Assembly (NCBI GenBank): GCA_036399175.1
Contig: DASWNP010000057.1
Span: forward strand, 11,498-75,497
DNA from: DASWNP01 sp036399175
GTDB taxonomy: Bacteria > Acidobacteriota > Blastocatellia > Pyrinomonadales > Pyrinomonadaceae
Reading direction: 5' to 3'
Length of the DNA stretch: 64,000 nt
In this document: in pieces, positions 15,698 through 24,646 of the stretch
Layout of the letters: each line of letters begins with the position of its first letter
Position numbering within the stretch: the first letter of the stretch is position 1
Translations under genes and position numbers: made by a program
Notes under the pieces: generated by a model
Databases searched by the model: none
Told to the model about the DNA's origin: nothing
Seen by the model: only the letters and a program-made list of their open reading frames with translations

Positions 15698-17148
15698 GGG
15701 TGGTTGTCTCCTTCGTCGTCGCTCGTACCGGCGCGCCGGATGGCGGCGGGACGCGGAGGCGCGGTGCCGCCCTGCGCGGGCGCACGGTTGGCTTCGAGCT
15801 GGAGAAGGCGCTGGCGCTCGCCTTCGAGCGCGGGTCGGCGCGCGAGTTCCTGCTGTCGGTCGAAGAAGACTTCGCCGTCGATGAGCGTCTGCTCGACGCG
15901 CGAATAGATGCTGAAGGGATGTCCGTTCCAGATGGAGAGGTCGGCATCCTTGCCCACGTCAATCGAGCCGACGCGCGAATCGATGCCGAGCTGCCACGCC
16001 GGGTTGAGCGTGATGAGCTTGAGGGCTTCCTCTTCGGAGAGGCCGCCGTAGCGCATCATCTTGGCGGCGTCGATGTTGAGTCGGCGGGCGCGCTCGTCGG
16101 AGTCGGAGTTGATGGAAACGTTGACGCCTGCGCGCGTCATAATCGCGGCGTTGTAGGGAATGGCGTCGTAGGCTTCCACCTTGTAGCCCCAGTTGTCGGC
16201 GAAGGCCGACGCGCCCCCGCCGTGACGCGCAATCTCCCTGGCGACCTTGTAGCCTTCGAGGACGTGCTGGAAGGTGCGCACCTTGAAGCCGAACTCGTCG
16301 GCCAGACCGATGAGCATGAGTATCTCGTCGGCGCGGTAGCAATGCGCGTGAACGAAGCGTTTGCCTTCGAGCACTTCGACGAGCGGCTCAAGCTGCAAGT
16401 CGCGGCGCGGCGGCAGGAGGTTCTTCTCGCCGCGCGCGACTGCGGCGCGATGCTCGTCCCAGCGCCGCTTGTAGTCTCTGGCGCGCACGAAAGAGTCGCG
16501 TATCACCTCTTCGACGCCCATGCGCGTCGCCGGGTAGCGGCGCTGCTGTCCGGCCTGCACGGTGACGTTCGAGCGTTTCGGATTCTCGCCGAGCGCGAAC
16601 TTGATGCCGGGCGGCGCGCCGGGAAAGATGTATTCCTGAACGGGGCGACCGTACTTGATTTTGACGACGGTGTTCTGTCCGCCGATGGCGTTGCCCGAGC
16701 CGTGCAGGAGGTTCAGGACGGTGACGCCTCCGGCGAGTTGTCGATAGAGGTCTGGGTCGGTCGTGTTCAAAACGTCGCGGATGCGCACCATCGAAGTGAC
16801 GGAGAGCGTCAGCTCGTTCGTCGCGTCCTGCATCGAGTGAGAGTGGCAGTCGATGATGCCGGGCATAACGTACTTGCCCGTCGCGTCGATGACGCTCGCG
16901 CCTTCCCTCGCGCGGAGGCTCTGGCCGACGGCGGCAATCTTGCCGCCCCTGATGAGAATGTCGGTGTTCGTCAGAGTGCCGTGCGAGACGGTGAGCACGG
17001 TGGCGTTGCGAATCAAAGTCTCGGCCTGCGGCGACGACGACTCGGCAGCGCGCGTTCGGCGTTGCGCCAAAGCCCCGCGCTCAAACAGACTCGCGCTCGT
17101 CGCCAGCAGCACCGACAGCGACATCATATAAGAAAGCAGTTTCCTCAT
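15694..17148 (-). CDS. Secreted metal-dependent amidohydrolase (imidazolonepropionase-like)
   Basis: 484 residues with an N-terminal signal peptide ending near GALAQ. Metal-ligand motifs are present: DCHSHS (HxH) near residue 100, VHAHCY near 265, TFQHVLEG near 290 and INSDSDE near 348. The C-terminal beta part has GSIDVGKDADLSIW. It would hydrolyse a cyclic or dipeptide amide in the periplasm; the substrate is not evident. It lies between two relatives lacking the HxH motif and is coupled to the downstream one by a 4-base overlap. The low-complexity C-terminus is Pro/Arg-rich. Confidence 0.85.
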   Translation of the reverse strand: MRKLLSYMMSLSVLLATSASLFERGALAQRRTRAAESSSPQAETLIRNATVLTVSHGTLTNTDILIRGGKIAAVGQSLRAREGASVIDATGKYVMPGIIDCHSHSMQDATNELTLSVTSMVRIRDVLNTTDPDLYRQLAGGVTVLNLLHGSGNAIGGQNTVVKIKYGRPVQEYIFPGAPPGIKFALGENPKRSNVTVQAGQQRRYPATRMGVEEVIRDSFVRARDYKRRWDEHRAAVARGEKNLLPPRRDLQLEPLVEVLEGKRFVHAHCYRADEILMLIGLADEFGFKVRTFQHVLEGYKVAREIARHGGGASAFADNWGYKVEAYDAIPYNAAIMTRAGVNVSINSDSDERARRLNIDAAKMMRYGGLSEEEALKLITLNPAWQLGIDSRVGSIDVGKDADLSIWNGHPFSIYSRVEQTLIDGEVFFDRQQELARRPALEGERQRLLQLEANRAPAQGGTAPPRPAAIRRAGTSDDEGDNHP

Positions 17149-17167
17149 CCCTTAATCTCCAAATAAA

Positions 17168-17257
17168 AGTCCGGAGTCTGAAGTCCGGAGGGTGGAGTCA
17201 AAGCCAAAGGCTTTCTGGTTCTGACTCCTGACTTTAGACTCCAGACTCACGACTTTG
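17168..17257. repeat. Heptameric-repeat hairpin, AGTCTGG family
   Basis: The left arm (17168-17210) reads as AGTCCGG, AGTCTGA, AGTCCGG, AGGGTGG heptamers; the right arm (17211-17257) is the complement. The stop codon and last codons of the minus-strand gene ending at 17247 lie in the right arm. The whole unit, loop included, matches the reverse complement of the hairpin at 28849-28947. Confidence 0.85.
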
Positions 17258-19091
17258 AAACAGGCGGCGTGGGCGCGGGCTGCGCGGGTTGTGCGGTGGG
17301 GCTTGCGGGGTTGGGCGTGGGCGGCGCTCCGGCGCGTGCGCCGGTGAAGGTGCCCGTGCCGCGACCGACAAGCTCGACGGTGCCGCGCATCTCGTTGCCC
17401 GTGACCGTGCCGACGAAGTTGGCCTCGGTGGTCTGCTGGTTGGCGATGGTGACGGGCACGGTGAAGCGCAGCTCTCCGCCCGCGCCGAGCGCGGCGTTGG
17501 CGATTTGCGCCGCGCCGAGCGCCCCCTGAATCGAGCCGGTGATGCGCTCGCCCTGCTGCTGCAAGTTGAGCGAGATGCTGACTTCGGCCTCGCCGACCGA
17601 TTGCATGTTGACTCGGAGCGTCCAGTTGCCCGCGATTTGCTGCGCGCCTGCGGCTGAAGTTGCTGCCGGTCGTAAATCGACAGGACGACCGTCGATGAAG
17701 ACGTGCGCGATGCGACGATTACGGTCGAGCAAATCGCCGCGCGTGACGGTCAGGTTGGCAATCTTTCCGACCTCGATTGAGCCCAGGCGGTCTTCGACGC
17801 CGAGGATGTCAGCCGCGCGAAGCGTCAGCGCCCGGACGGCCTCATCGCGCGCGAGCCCCTGCTCGACGGCGCGCTGCGCGTTGGCGAGATAATCCGACAT
17901 ATTTGTCAGCCCGCCCGACTGGAAGGCGAAGCGCACGCCTGCGGCATGAAGTCTGGCGGCGGTCTGCGGAGCTTCGGCGCGCTCGCGCAGAAGTCTGAGA
18001 GGCTCGGGGTCTGCGTCGGGGCTCTCGGCGGTCGTCCGCCTCGGAAAGTTGAGAGAGAGCAGGACGGGGACGTTCTGCGCCTTGAGACGTTCGGCCACCT
18101 TCCAGCTCTCGCCGCCGCCCGCGATGATGAGTCGGAGGTTGAACTCCTGCGCCAAATCGAGCGCGCGAATTATCTCCCGCTCGCGGTCGGCCTGCATGAC
18201 TATGGGCATCTGCCGCAAAAGCACGGGCTGAAGCGCCGCGAGAGATTTGTCCTGTTCGGGTCGGCGCAGTCCGCGCGGGCTGCGCTCGTAGACGGCGTTC
18301 GCTTCGCGGTATTGCTGCGCGTCCAGAAGCGCCTGCCGGATGGCCGAGAAGACGCCCATCAGAGAGCCCGGATAACTGCCCGCGAGCGGTGTGAAACCGA
18401 CGTGCAGCGCGACGGGCGCGCGCACAATCATCTGCTGCGGCGTCTCGCCCGCGAGATTGATGAAGGCCGAGTGGCCGAGGAAGATGTTGCCGCGCGGCGC
18501 GGTCAGCGCCGAAGTCACGCCTGCGTTGCGCGCCGCTTCGAGCTGCTCGCCGCCGGGACGGATGATGTCGGCGGCCATAATCTCGGGCTGGAGGCCGGGC
18601 GGCTGCGTCGAGTTGGGCGAAACGGCCGAGAGAGCGACGGGCGGCCCGAGGAACGCGGCGAAGGGATTGGCGCTCGGCGTCGGCGTGGACTGCGGGCTCG
18701 GGCGCGGGATGGCGAGAGTGGTGTTGGCGTCGATGATGCCGGGATAGACGGTGAGCCCCGCGCCGTCGATGATGCGGGCGTCGGGAGGCGCGACCGCGTT
18801 TGCGCCGACCGCCGCGATGAGACCTTCGCGCACGACTATCGTCCCGCGCTCGATGGTTGCGCCACTCACCGTGACGATGCGCGCGTTCGTGATGGCATAG
18901 GTGTCGATGGCGCGACGCTGCGCCGACGAGACCGGCACGAGCATCGGCGCGACGAAGACGAAGGACAGGCAGAAAGCTACTGCCAGCTTCGTCAGCCTTG
19001 ACAATCCAAACAGCGCTGACGGACTGACCTCTATCGCCGGCCTTGCAGTTATTGCCAGCTTCGGCGCGCGCCTGACGTGAATTTTTCGCAT
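17247..19091 (-). CDS. Secreted amidohydrolase-like protein with extra C-terminal beta domain, lacking HxH
   Basis: 614 residues from ATG 19091; a GTG at 19124 would add 11 residues. There is a long N-terminal leader with a hydrophobic segment (LAVAFCLSFVFVAPMLVPV). The amidohydrolase frame is recognisable: YAITNARIVTVSGATIERG, TVYPGIIDANTTL in place of the HxH strand, and GSIEVGKIANLTVTRGD. The metal ligands are missing, as in the protein at 14315. Residues from about 480 on form an added beta domain (GNWTLRVNM, ITGSIQGALG), then a Pro/Ala tail. It is the first of three tandem amidohydrolase genes, and its C-terminus runs into a heptameric hairpin. Confidence 0.75.
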   Translation of the reverse strand: MRKIHVRRAPKLAITARPAIEVSPSALFGLSRLTKLAVAFCLSFVFVAPMLVPVSSAQRRAIDTYAITNARIVTVSGATIERGTIVVREGLIAAVGANAVAPPDARIIDGAGLTVYPGIIDANTTLAIPRPSPQSTPTPSANPFAAFLGPPVALSAVSPNSTQPPGLQPEIMAADIIRPGGEQLEAARNAGVTSALTAPRGNIFLGHSAFINLAGETPQQMIVRAPVALHVGFTPLAGSYPGSLMGVFSAIRQALLDAQQYREANAVYERSPRGLRRPEQDKSLAALQPVLLRQMPIVMQADREREIIRALDLAQEFNLRLIIAGGGESWKVAERLKAQNVPVLLSLNFPRRTTAESPDADPEPLRLLRERAEAPQTAARLHAAGVRFAFQSGGLTNMSDYLANAQRAVEQGLARDEAVRALTLRAADILGVEDRLGSIEVGKIANLTVTRGDLLDRNRRIAHVFIDGRPVDLRPAATSAAGAQQIAGNWTLRVNMQSVGEAEVSISLNLQQQGERITGSIQGALGAAQIANAALGAGGELRFTVPVTIANQQTTEANFVGTVTGNEMRGTVELVGRGTGTFTGARAGAPPTPNPASPTAQPAQPAPTPPVSKS

Positions 19092-19124
19092 AGACGTTCG
19101 GCTCTCGTTTTCGACTTTCGACAC

Positions 19125-19528
19125 GCGACGCGCACCTCAGCCGCAAGCTGCGAGGCGGCAACAACAAAACGCGCGATGTCAGTTTTGAAGAAGCGGATAG
19201 AACCCTACAGACGCGCCTTTAGCATTCACTTCATCCGACAGCGAAGCCGAACCGGAGAGTCTACCTTTGGACGCGTTCTGCTCTGTTACGGGCACGCCGG
19301 AAAAAAGTTTCCGCAGGCGCTTCGGAGGCGCTCGCGTGCAAGGGGGGAAGAATTGCTTTAAGGCTTCGGAGGGGTGAGCGCCCGTTGCGAAAACAACTCG
19401 CGCCCTACCCCGCCGATTAAAAGAGACTCGCGCTCGCGCTTTCGTCCGAGAGCGAGCGGAGTTTTCAAAGTTGCAGCCTCGCAAGCTCTCAGGAAGCGCG
19501 AGCGAAGAGGAAGTGACGCGATGCTCGC
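19125..19528. other. Intergenic region, nothing recognised
   Basis: About 400 bases between the first amidohydrolase and the BON lipoprotein. Short open frames exist on both strands but none has a ribosome site or a recognisable product. Promoter elements of the amidohydrolase gene are expected here but not identified. Confidence 0.35.
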
Positions 19529-20107
19529 CTAGCTCTTCTTTGTGTTGGCGTTGGCGTTGCCGTTCGCGTTGCTGTTACCGCCGCCGCCTGCGGCGACCTT
19601 CAGCATGTTCTTGACGCTCTTCTTGCCTTCGATGCCCTTGACCGCCGCGTCGGCCTTCTTCACCTGCTCGGCGTTGGCGACGTTGCCGCGAAGAGTGATA
19701 ACGCCGTCTTCGACATCGACGTTGATGGTCGAATCTCTCAGGTCATCGACTGTGCCCAGCGCCGCTTTCGTCTTCACCCAGAGCCAGCCGTCTGTGGCCG
19801 ACGTGCCGATTTTGTCTCCGTAGCCCTTAGCTTCGTCGCTGTAGCGAGACTTGTCGCGCTCGTACTCGGCCTGCGTGATGTTGGCGTTGTAGCTGCCGCG
19901 CGTGTTCGCGTTGGCGTTGGTGTTCGTGTTGGCGTTCGCATTGGTGGTCGTCACGCCGGCCGTGTTGGTGTTGCCGTTGTTGTTGACGACCGTCGCCGTG
20001 TTGCTGGTGTTGGTGGTGGTGTTAGTGTTGGCCGTCTCGGTGCATCCGGCTGCGAGCGCGGCCAGAGCGACGCTTGCGATAAGCGCCCCGATGCTGTTCT
20101 TGTTCAT
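19529..20107 (-). CDS. BON-domain lipoprotein with Asn/Thr-rich linker
   Basis: 192 residues. The signal peptide ends in a lipobox LAAGC (Cys near residue 22). A long linker of Asn-Thr-Ala repeats (about 25-72) follows, then a BON domain at about 105-165 (WVKTKAAL, INVDVEDGVITLRGNV, KSVKNML). The C-terminal tail again repeats Asn-Ala. BON domains bind phospholipid or other envelope components and are common in osmotic-stress lipoproteins. A good ribosome site (GGAGAG) precedes the ATG. It stands alone on this strand. Confidence 0.85.
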   Translation of the reverse strand: MNKNSIGALIASVALAALAAGCTETANTNTTTNTSNTATVVNNNGNTNTAGVTTTNANANTNTNANANTRGSYNANITQAEYERDKSRYSDEAKGYGDKIGTSATDGWLWVKTKAALGTVDDLRDSTINVDVEDGVITLRGNVANAEQVKKADAAVKGIEGKKSVKNMLKVAAGGGGNSNANGNANANTKKS

Positions 20108-20423
20108 ATTCTCTCCTGCAATTTAACTTGTCGCTATGGACAGATTTGAAAACGCAATCTGCTGTGAACCGAAGAAGCACGCACGCCGACGTTTCATAAA
20201 ACGCAAACCTGCGCGGTGCGTCTTTCAGCTCAAGACTACTCTTCTACCTTGTTCGTTCTGATTGCCTTGCACACATATTAAACAGTTGTTCACCCGCGCG
20301 CAAGCGGTAATACCGCGCGCTCAGCCGCTCGTCGAGGCTCTCAGGCAAACGCGAGTCGAGGCGTCAGGGGACGGCGCAGGCGCTCGCGCCGAGTCGGTCT
20401 GACGCCGCTTCCGCACATCTCTC
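20108..20423. other. Intergenic region upstream of the BON gene
   Basis: About 315 bases between two minus-strand genes. It should carry the promoter of the BON lipoprotein and the 3' end of the DUF6445-like gene. No convincing promoter, ORF or hairpin was assigned. Confidence 0.35.
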
Positions 20424-21047
20424 TCAATCGAAGCTGATAGGGAAATGAAACGACTGGTAGAGGCGTCCGTTGAGGCGGCTGCTGCCGAAGTGGTGCGTGG
20501 CGGAATGAAGGATGCCGGAGGGAAACATGACCGCGCGGTTATAAACGTTCCCGACACGGTCAATCTCGCGCCATCGCGAGCGTCGCTGCCCGTCGCGGAG
20601 CAGCATCTCGTCGAGTCGTTCGACGGAGAGGCCGAGGCGTTCGGCGTCCTGTCTGGTCGGCTTGGCGATGAGACCCGTCTCGCGGTGCTGCCAGATGGAC
20701 GTGCCCGCGTCGAACGGAGCATCCGGCGTCAGATAGACGAGAAACATCACCCAACGGGGCGGGTTGTCGTAATGCACGCCGACCGTCTCGGCGCGCTTGC
20801 CTTTGGAGAAGGCGCTGAAAAAGACTCCGTTGCAGGATTCGATGGCCGAAAGGTCTTCTTCCCAGTAGGTGATGCGCAGACGAAACTTTCGTTCGATGCG
20901 CTGCTTGATGCCTCGCGGCTGGTAGGCTCGGGTGCGCCAGCCCACCAGATTCTCGGGCTCGGTGTAAGGCAGCTCAAGCGCTTTCCGCCTGAGCTTGTCC
21001 GGGTCGGGGTAGAAATCATCGACGACCTGTATGAAACGTTTCGTCAT
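20424..21047 (-). CDS. DUF6445-like protein, probable 2-oxoglutarate/Fe(II) oxygenase fold
   Basis: 207 residues. An HxD pair occurs in VHYDNPPRWVMFLVYLTPD (about residues 92-94), and a distal His plus Arg in ILHSATHHFG...RLYQSFHF near the end. This is the HxD...H...R arrangement of 2-oxoglutarate-dependent oxygenases, and the whole resembles DUF6445 proteins. The substrate is unknown; family members often occur in peptide or natural-product contexts, but no such genes are next to it here. Confidence 0.6.
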   Translation of the reverse strand: MTKRFIQVVDDFYPDPDKLRRKALELPYTEPENLVGWRTRAYQPRGIKQRIERKFRLRITYWEEDLSAIESCNGVFFSAFSKGKRAETVGVHYDNPPRWVMFLVYLTPDAPFDAGTSIWQHRETGLIAKPTRQDAERLGLSVERLDEMLLRDGQRRSRWREIDRVGNVYNRAVMFPSGILHSATHHFGSSRLNGRLYQSFHFPISFD

Positions 21048-21303
21048 CGCGCCGTGAGTTGAAGCATTCCGGTTTTGAAACTACTCGGGCGCAGGCGAAT
21101 CAGCCGCGCTTGGCGTTCGTATTTGCCATAACTCTTTCTTTCGTCATCCGCGCATCCATTAAATTGGATTTATGGATGATGAAATTAGATTTGCGATTTG
21201 AATGATTTTTTCTGAAACCTGCGCTTCTCATTTCGCGTTTATGGTGCCAGACCGGACAGCCCACCCGGATTGATAAATCGCCAACGTCCAAAAGGAGACA
21301 ATA

Positions 21304-21684
21304 ATGAAAAGCTTCGTGAATCGCATTGTTATCGCATTGATGGTGTGTGCCCTGATGGGAGTCGTCGCGCTGGCTAAGGCCAAGACCGACCAGATTACTT
21401 TCAGCGAAGATACGATGGTCGGCAGCACGCTCGTCCGCAAAGGCTCTTACACGGTCTCGCTCGACGAGAAGACGGGCGAGCTTTCGATTATCGGCAAGAA
21501 CAAAAAGGTTCTCGCCAAAGCCTCGACTAGCTCACAGCAGCGCGAGCAGAAGGCTTCTCGTCTCGAACTGAGCACCACCCGGCAGGATAACTCCACCGTG
21601 CTGCGCAGCCTGACCTTCTCCGGAGAGAGAAACGTCCTGACCCTCGGCGCGACCAGCGCTGCGGCCAACAACGCCTCCAACTAA
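21304..21684 (+). CDS. Small secreted protein of unknown function
   Basis: 126 residues. A signal peptide (IVIALMVCALMGVVALAKA) is followed by a small all-beta domain (DQITFSEDTMVGSTLVRKGSYTV, then SLDEKTGELSI) and a Ser/Asn-rich end. Similar short secreted proteins recur in Acidobacteriota, without known role. The ribosome site AAAGGAGA lies 7 bases before the ATG, and a strong terminator follows, so it is a single-gene transcript. Confidence 0.75.
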   Translation: MKSFVNRIVIALMVCALMGVVALAKAKTDQITFSEDTMVGSTLVRKGSYTVSLDEKTGELSIIGKNKKVLAKASTSSQQREQKASRLELSTTRQDNSTVLRSLTFSGERNVLTLGATSAAANNASN

Positions 21685-21726
21685 ACGACGCCGCCCCGGC
21701 TCGAAGAATGACGCCCGACCGCGAAG

Positions 21727-21766
21727 ATGTGCCCCCGAAATCTTTCGATTTGACGGGGCACATTTT
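21727..21766 (+). terminator. Intrinsic terminator after the small secreted protein
   Basis: Arms 21727-21735 and 21755-21763 pair exactly, with an inner AAATC/GATTT stem, and are followed by four T. Confidence 0.8.
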
Positions 21767-21893
21767 CTGCCTTCATCCGCCTTCTGAATTTTCAACAGCT
21801 CGACACGCAAAAGCTTCCGAGCGATTGCTCGCCTCGGCTACGCGGCAGCTAACCCTTGCGCTCAACCGCCCGCTCTCGAACGCCCGCCGCCGC

Positions 21894-22175
21894 TCACCAC
21901 TTGATGCTGCCTTCCTTCGACGTGTCGATGTTGACCATGTTGCCCGCGTTGTAGAAGAAGGCTTTCATGTTATCGAACAGAAAATCGTGCGTGTCGGGGT
22001 TCGACACGTCGAGCCCGTAGTGATTAATCAGCATCTGCTGTTTTTGTAGCCACTCCGACCAGCAGGGCTGGCAGACCTCAGCCCCTATCTTCTGCCCCAA
22101 CTCCGTCGGAATCGGAGCGTAGCCTATCGCCGCTCTCTTCTGCCCGCAACGCTTGCATTTAATCTCTTCAGCCAT
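21894..22175 (-). CDS. YggX-like Fe(II)-trafficking protein with N-terminal zinc ribbon
   Basis: 93 residues. The core (PTELGQKI, W-EWLQKQQMLINHYGLD, L-DNMKAFFYN) matches the Fe(2+)-trafficking/oxidative-damage protection family. This version also has CKRC near residue 7 and CQPC near 35, giving a probable metal-binding ribbon. YggX-type proteins protect iron-sulfur clusters and limit iron-driven damage. A peroxiredoxin gene lies immediately upstream on the same strand, which fits a shared oxidative-stress role, with a heptameric hairpin between them. Confidence 0.75.
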   Translation of the reverse strand: MAEEIKCKRCGQKRAAIGYAPIPTELGQKIGAEVCQPCWSEWLQKQQMLINHYGLDVSNPDTHDFLFDNMKAFFYNAGNMVNIDTSKEGSIKW

Positions 22176-22190
22176 AAGTCCTCCGAAAGA

Positions 22191-22267
22191 AATGATGAAC
22201 GCGGAATGATGAATGATGAATGAAAGACAAACTGCTTTTTATTCATCATTCACACTGCCGCATTTGC
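22191..22267. repeat. Heptameric-repeat hairpin, AATGATG family
   Basis: The left arm 22191-22226 (AATGATG, AACGCGG, AATGATG, AATGATG, AATGAAA) is partly complemented by 22239-22267. It contains the stop codon of the peroxiredoxin gene (22250-22252). The unit, including its loop, resembles the reverse complement of the hairpin at 63316-63408. Confidence 0.8.
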
Positions 22268-22738
22268 TTTTCCAATCTCTTCGATAATCTCGTCGTCCTT
22301 CGGGCGGATGAGCGAGAGGGGTTGCACCTTTCGGTAACGAAGGATGCCTGCGGCGTCGATGACGAAGACGGCGCGCGCCGACCTGCCGGGCAGCCACGAG
22401 CGCGCATCGTATGCGCGGCTCACTTCGCCGCTCGCGTCCGAGAGCAGCCGGAGCGGCAACGAGTGATGCTCTCTGAACTTGCGATGAGCCTCGGGCGCGT
22501 CCATCGAGATGCCGACCACCTCCGCGCCTGTCGCCGCGTATTCCTCCCAGCGGTCGCGCACCGAGCAGAGCTGCCGCGTGCAGACCGGCGTCTCGTCGCC
22601 CGGATAAAAGAGCAGCACGACGATGCGCCCGCGCTGCTCTGACAGACGCCAAACCTCGCCGTCGCCGTCCGGCAAACTGAAATCCGGCGCAGGCTCGCCC
22701 ACCGTCGCCGTCGTCTTCACTCTCGTCGCTTTGCTCAA
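22250..22738 (-). CDS. Peroxiredoxin of the BCP/AhpC-TSA type
   Basis: 162 residues, thioredoxin fold. The catalytic segment FYPGDETPVCTRQLCSVRD has peroxidatic Cys53 and, five residues on, Cys58, the spacing of BCP-type resolving cysteines. The core GAEVVGISMDAPEAHRKF and LLSDASGEVSRAY are typical. It reduces hydrogen peroxide and organic peroxides with thioredoxin-like donors in the cytoplasm. It lies between a coiled-coil gene and a YggX-like gene on the same strand. The last codons fall in a heptameric repeat arm. Confidence 0.9.
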   Translation of the reverse strand: MSKATRVKTTATVGEPAPDFSLPDGDGEVWRLSEQRGRIVVLLFYPGDETPVCTRQLCSVRDRWEEYAATGAEVVGISMDAPEAHRKFREHHSLPLRLLSDASGEVSRAYDARSWLPGRSARAVFVIDAAGILRYRKVQPLSLIRPKDDEIIEEIGKANAAV

Positions 22739-22762
22739 TCACCTTCTCCCGCGTTGTTCTGC

Positions 22763-23071
22763 TCAACTCTCAGACTCACCGCCGTTGCGCCTATCGCTGA
22801 TGAATTGCTCGACGGCGATGATGAGATTTTCCAAACGCTTGTCTGTGCGTGCTTGAGCGGAAGAGAGTTCCTTCAGAGCTTGAGCTACTTCCTTTTGTAA
22901 TTCCGCCGTTTCGCTGACTATATTGTTTTCAACGGCAGCCCTTACTTCCAGCCAGCTCAATCTCGCTTCGCCTCTGACGTGCGACTCACGCAGCAGTTCT
23001 ATACGAACATTGAAGTTCTCCTGCTGCTTGTCGACGGCCTTCAGCCTTCTCCATATTTCTTCATTGGTCAT
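22763..23071 (-). CDS. Small coiled-coil protein of unknown function
   Basis: 102 residues, almost entirely charged helix with heptad pattern (RRLKAVDKQQENFNVRIEL and similar). There is no membrane segment or metal motif. Its start overlaps the end of the radical SAM gene by 11 bases, so translation is coupled. It probably forms dimers or larger bundles; a link to the radical SAM enzyme is suggested only by position. Confidence 0.6.
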   Translation of the reverse strand: MTNEEIWRRLKAVDKQQENFNVRIELLRESHVRGEARLSWLEVRAAVENNIVSETAELQKEVAQALKELSSAQARTDKRLENLIIAVEQFISDRRNGGESES

Positions 23072-24095
23072 CCGAAGTTTGCTCCTGAAAATCTCTGATG
23101 TCTTTGAAGGGCGTCTGGCGGTCGGCGAAGTTGGGGCGGTAGTAGTGCGAAGCGCCGTCGAACTCCTGCATCCAGCCTTCCTGCATGCAGAGATGGTCGA
23201 GGGCGTCGAGGGCTTCGAGCCATTCGGATTCGTTGATGCGGCGCGAGAGCAGGCTGTAGCGCGGGTTTGTCCCGGCGACGTTCGTCGGGTAGTACTGCGC
23301 CATGAGCGAGATGGTGACGCGCGGGCTGAGGGTCTCGCCTATCCATTCGAGCGACTGGCGGACGCCCGCGATGTCGTTCGGAAGGACGAGCAGCCGCACG
23401 ACGAGACCGCGACGCAGCAAGCCCTCATCGTCGAAGTGGAGACTGCTGCCCACTTGCCTGTACATCTCGCGCAGGGCGCGGCGCGCGTGCTCGGTGTAGT
23501 CGCGCACTTTGGAATAGGTGTAACCGGCTGCGGAGTCGGCATATTTCAGGTCGGGCAGGTAGATGTCTACGACGCCGTCGAGCAGGCGCAGGACTTCGAC
23601 CGAATCGTAGGCGTTGGTGTTGTAGACGATTGGCAGACGAAGGCCGCGCTCGACGGCGATGAGCAGAGCGCGTGCAAGCTGCGGAGCGAAGTGTGTCGGC
23701 GAGACGAAGTTGATGTTGTGACAGCCGCGCTCCTGTAGCTCAAGCATGATTTCGGCGAGCCGTTCGTCCGTGACCTGATTTTTTATCTCCTCTTTGTGTC
23801 GCTGCGAAATCTGGTAGTTCTGGCAGTAGACGCAGCGCAGGTTGCAGTTGCCGAAGAAGATGTTGCCCGCGCCCCGTGTGCCCGTGATGGCGGGCTCTTC
23901 GCCGAAGTGTGGCGTGTAGGAAGAGACGACGGCGAGGCGACCCGAATAGCAGGCGGCGATTTCGTCGCGCAGGCGATTGTTGAGACAGTCGCGCGGGCAG
24001 ACCGTGCAGCGTTCGAGCATACGCTCCAGCGCCTCGACGCGCTCGCGCAGCTCGCCTGTTTCATAAAGCTCAAGATAAGAGGGCGTCTCAATCAT
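23061..24095 (-). CDS. PflA-like radical SAM protein
   Basis: 344 residues. The radical SAM cluster motif CNLRCVYC gives Cys84, Cys88 and Cys91. An N-terminal Cys group (CTVCPRDC at 30-37, plus Cys49) is typical of the putative pyruvate-formate-lyase-activating-enzyme family and may bind a further cluster. The barrel segments FFGNCNL, NINFVSPTHF and DIYLPDLKY are conserved. Some relatives belong to the AmmeMemoRadiSam set, whose other genes are not seen here. It overlaps the DUF2721 gene by 4 bases upstream and the coiled-coil gene by 11 bases downstream. Confidence 0.85.
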   Translation of the reverse strand: MIETPSYLELYETGELRERVEALERMLERCTVCPRDCLNNRLRDEIAACYSGRLAVVSSYTPHFGEEPAITGTRGAGNIFFGNCNLRCVYCQNYQISQRHKEEIKNQVTDERLAEIMLELQERGCHNINFVSPTHFAPQLARALLIAVERGLRLPIVYNTNAYDSVEVLRLLDGVVDIYLPDLKYADSAAGYTYSKVRDYTEHARRALREMYRQVGSSLHFDDEGLLRRGLVVRLLVLPNDIAGVRQSLEWIGETLSPRVTISLMAQYYPTNVAGTNPRYSLLSRRINESEWLEALDALDHLCMQEGWMQEFDGASHYYRPNFADRQTPFKDIRDFQEQTSDDQ

Positions 24096-24646
24096 GGTCG
24101 TCGCCTCAAGGTCAGACGGTTGTGATGCGGGCTTCGTTCCTGCACGAGATGTTTGGGGGCGAGCGTCTTGCCGAGTCGCCAGATGAAATCCATCTCGGCG
24201 GTGATGGTGGAGAGCGCGAGCCGCGCCTCGAAGATGAGAAGGACGCTGCCGTAGAAGAGCATCGACGCGCCGACGAGCCCCATTGCGACCGGCAGCCAGG
24301 CGTAGCGCAGACCGCCGAGGGCGGCGACGAAGCCGATGGCGACGCTCGTCAAAACGAAGATGCCGAGGCCGAGATAGAAGACCGTCATACAGCGTTGGAA
24401 GAGGCGGGCGCGCGTCGTCAGCTTGTCGAGCTGGTCGAAGATGACGGCGCGCTTGTCTTCAACCAGCTCGGTCTCTTCTTCGCTGTCGGCCAGTTCTTCG
24501 AAGCGGTCTGAGAGAGAGCGCACGCGGTCAACGACGCGTCCGAGCCGCGTCGAGGTGGAAAGAATGAGCGTGCCGCAGGCCGAAATCAGGAAGGCCGGAG
24601 TTATCATGGCCGTCAGCACGGCTAAGGCTGATGAAAGCGCATCCAT
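24092..24646 (-). CDS. DUF2721 integral membrane protein
   Basis: 184 residues. A first helix (LAVLTAMITPAFLISACGTLIL) is followed by a charged helix region (NTR-type LGRVVDRVRSLSDRF) and two more membrane helices near 88-140. This is the layout of DUF2721 proteins, of unknown function. The 3' end overlaps the radical SAM start (ATGA), so DUF2721, radical SAM and coiled-coil genes form one operon. Confidence 0.8.
   Translation of the reverse strand: MDALSSALAVLTAMITPAFLISACGTLILSTSTRLGRVVDRVRSLSDRFEELADSEEETELVEDKRAVIFDQLDKLTTRARLFQRCMTVFYLGLGIFVLTSVAIGFVAALGGLRYAWLPVAMGLVGASMLFYGSVLLIFEARLALSTITAEMDFIWRLGKTLAPKHLVQERSPHHNRLTLRRRP

Noticed and set aside
15700..17166. 488-residue frame opposite the middle amidohydrolase
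   Set aside because: Shadow of a gene whose metal motifs are complete; the product is Val/Glu/Ala-rich and without family features.
21150..21200. AT-rich stretch with weak 7-bp rhythm and a small hairpin before the 21304 gene
   Set aside because: Pairing and periodicity are too poor to count as a member of the heptameric class; it lies between divergent genes and may be a promoter region.
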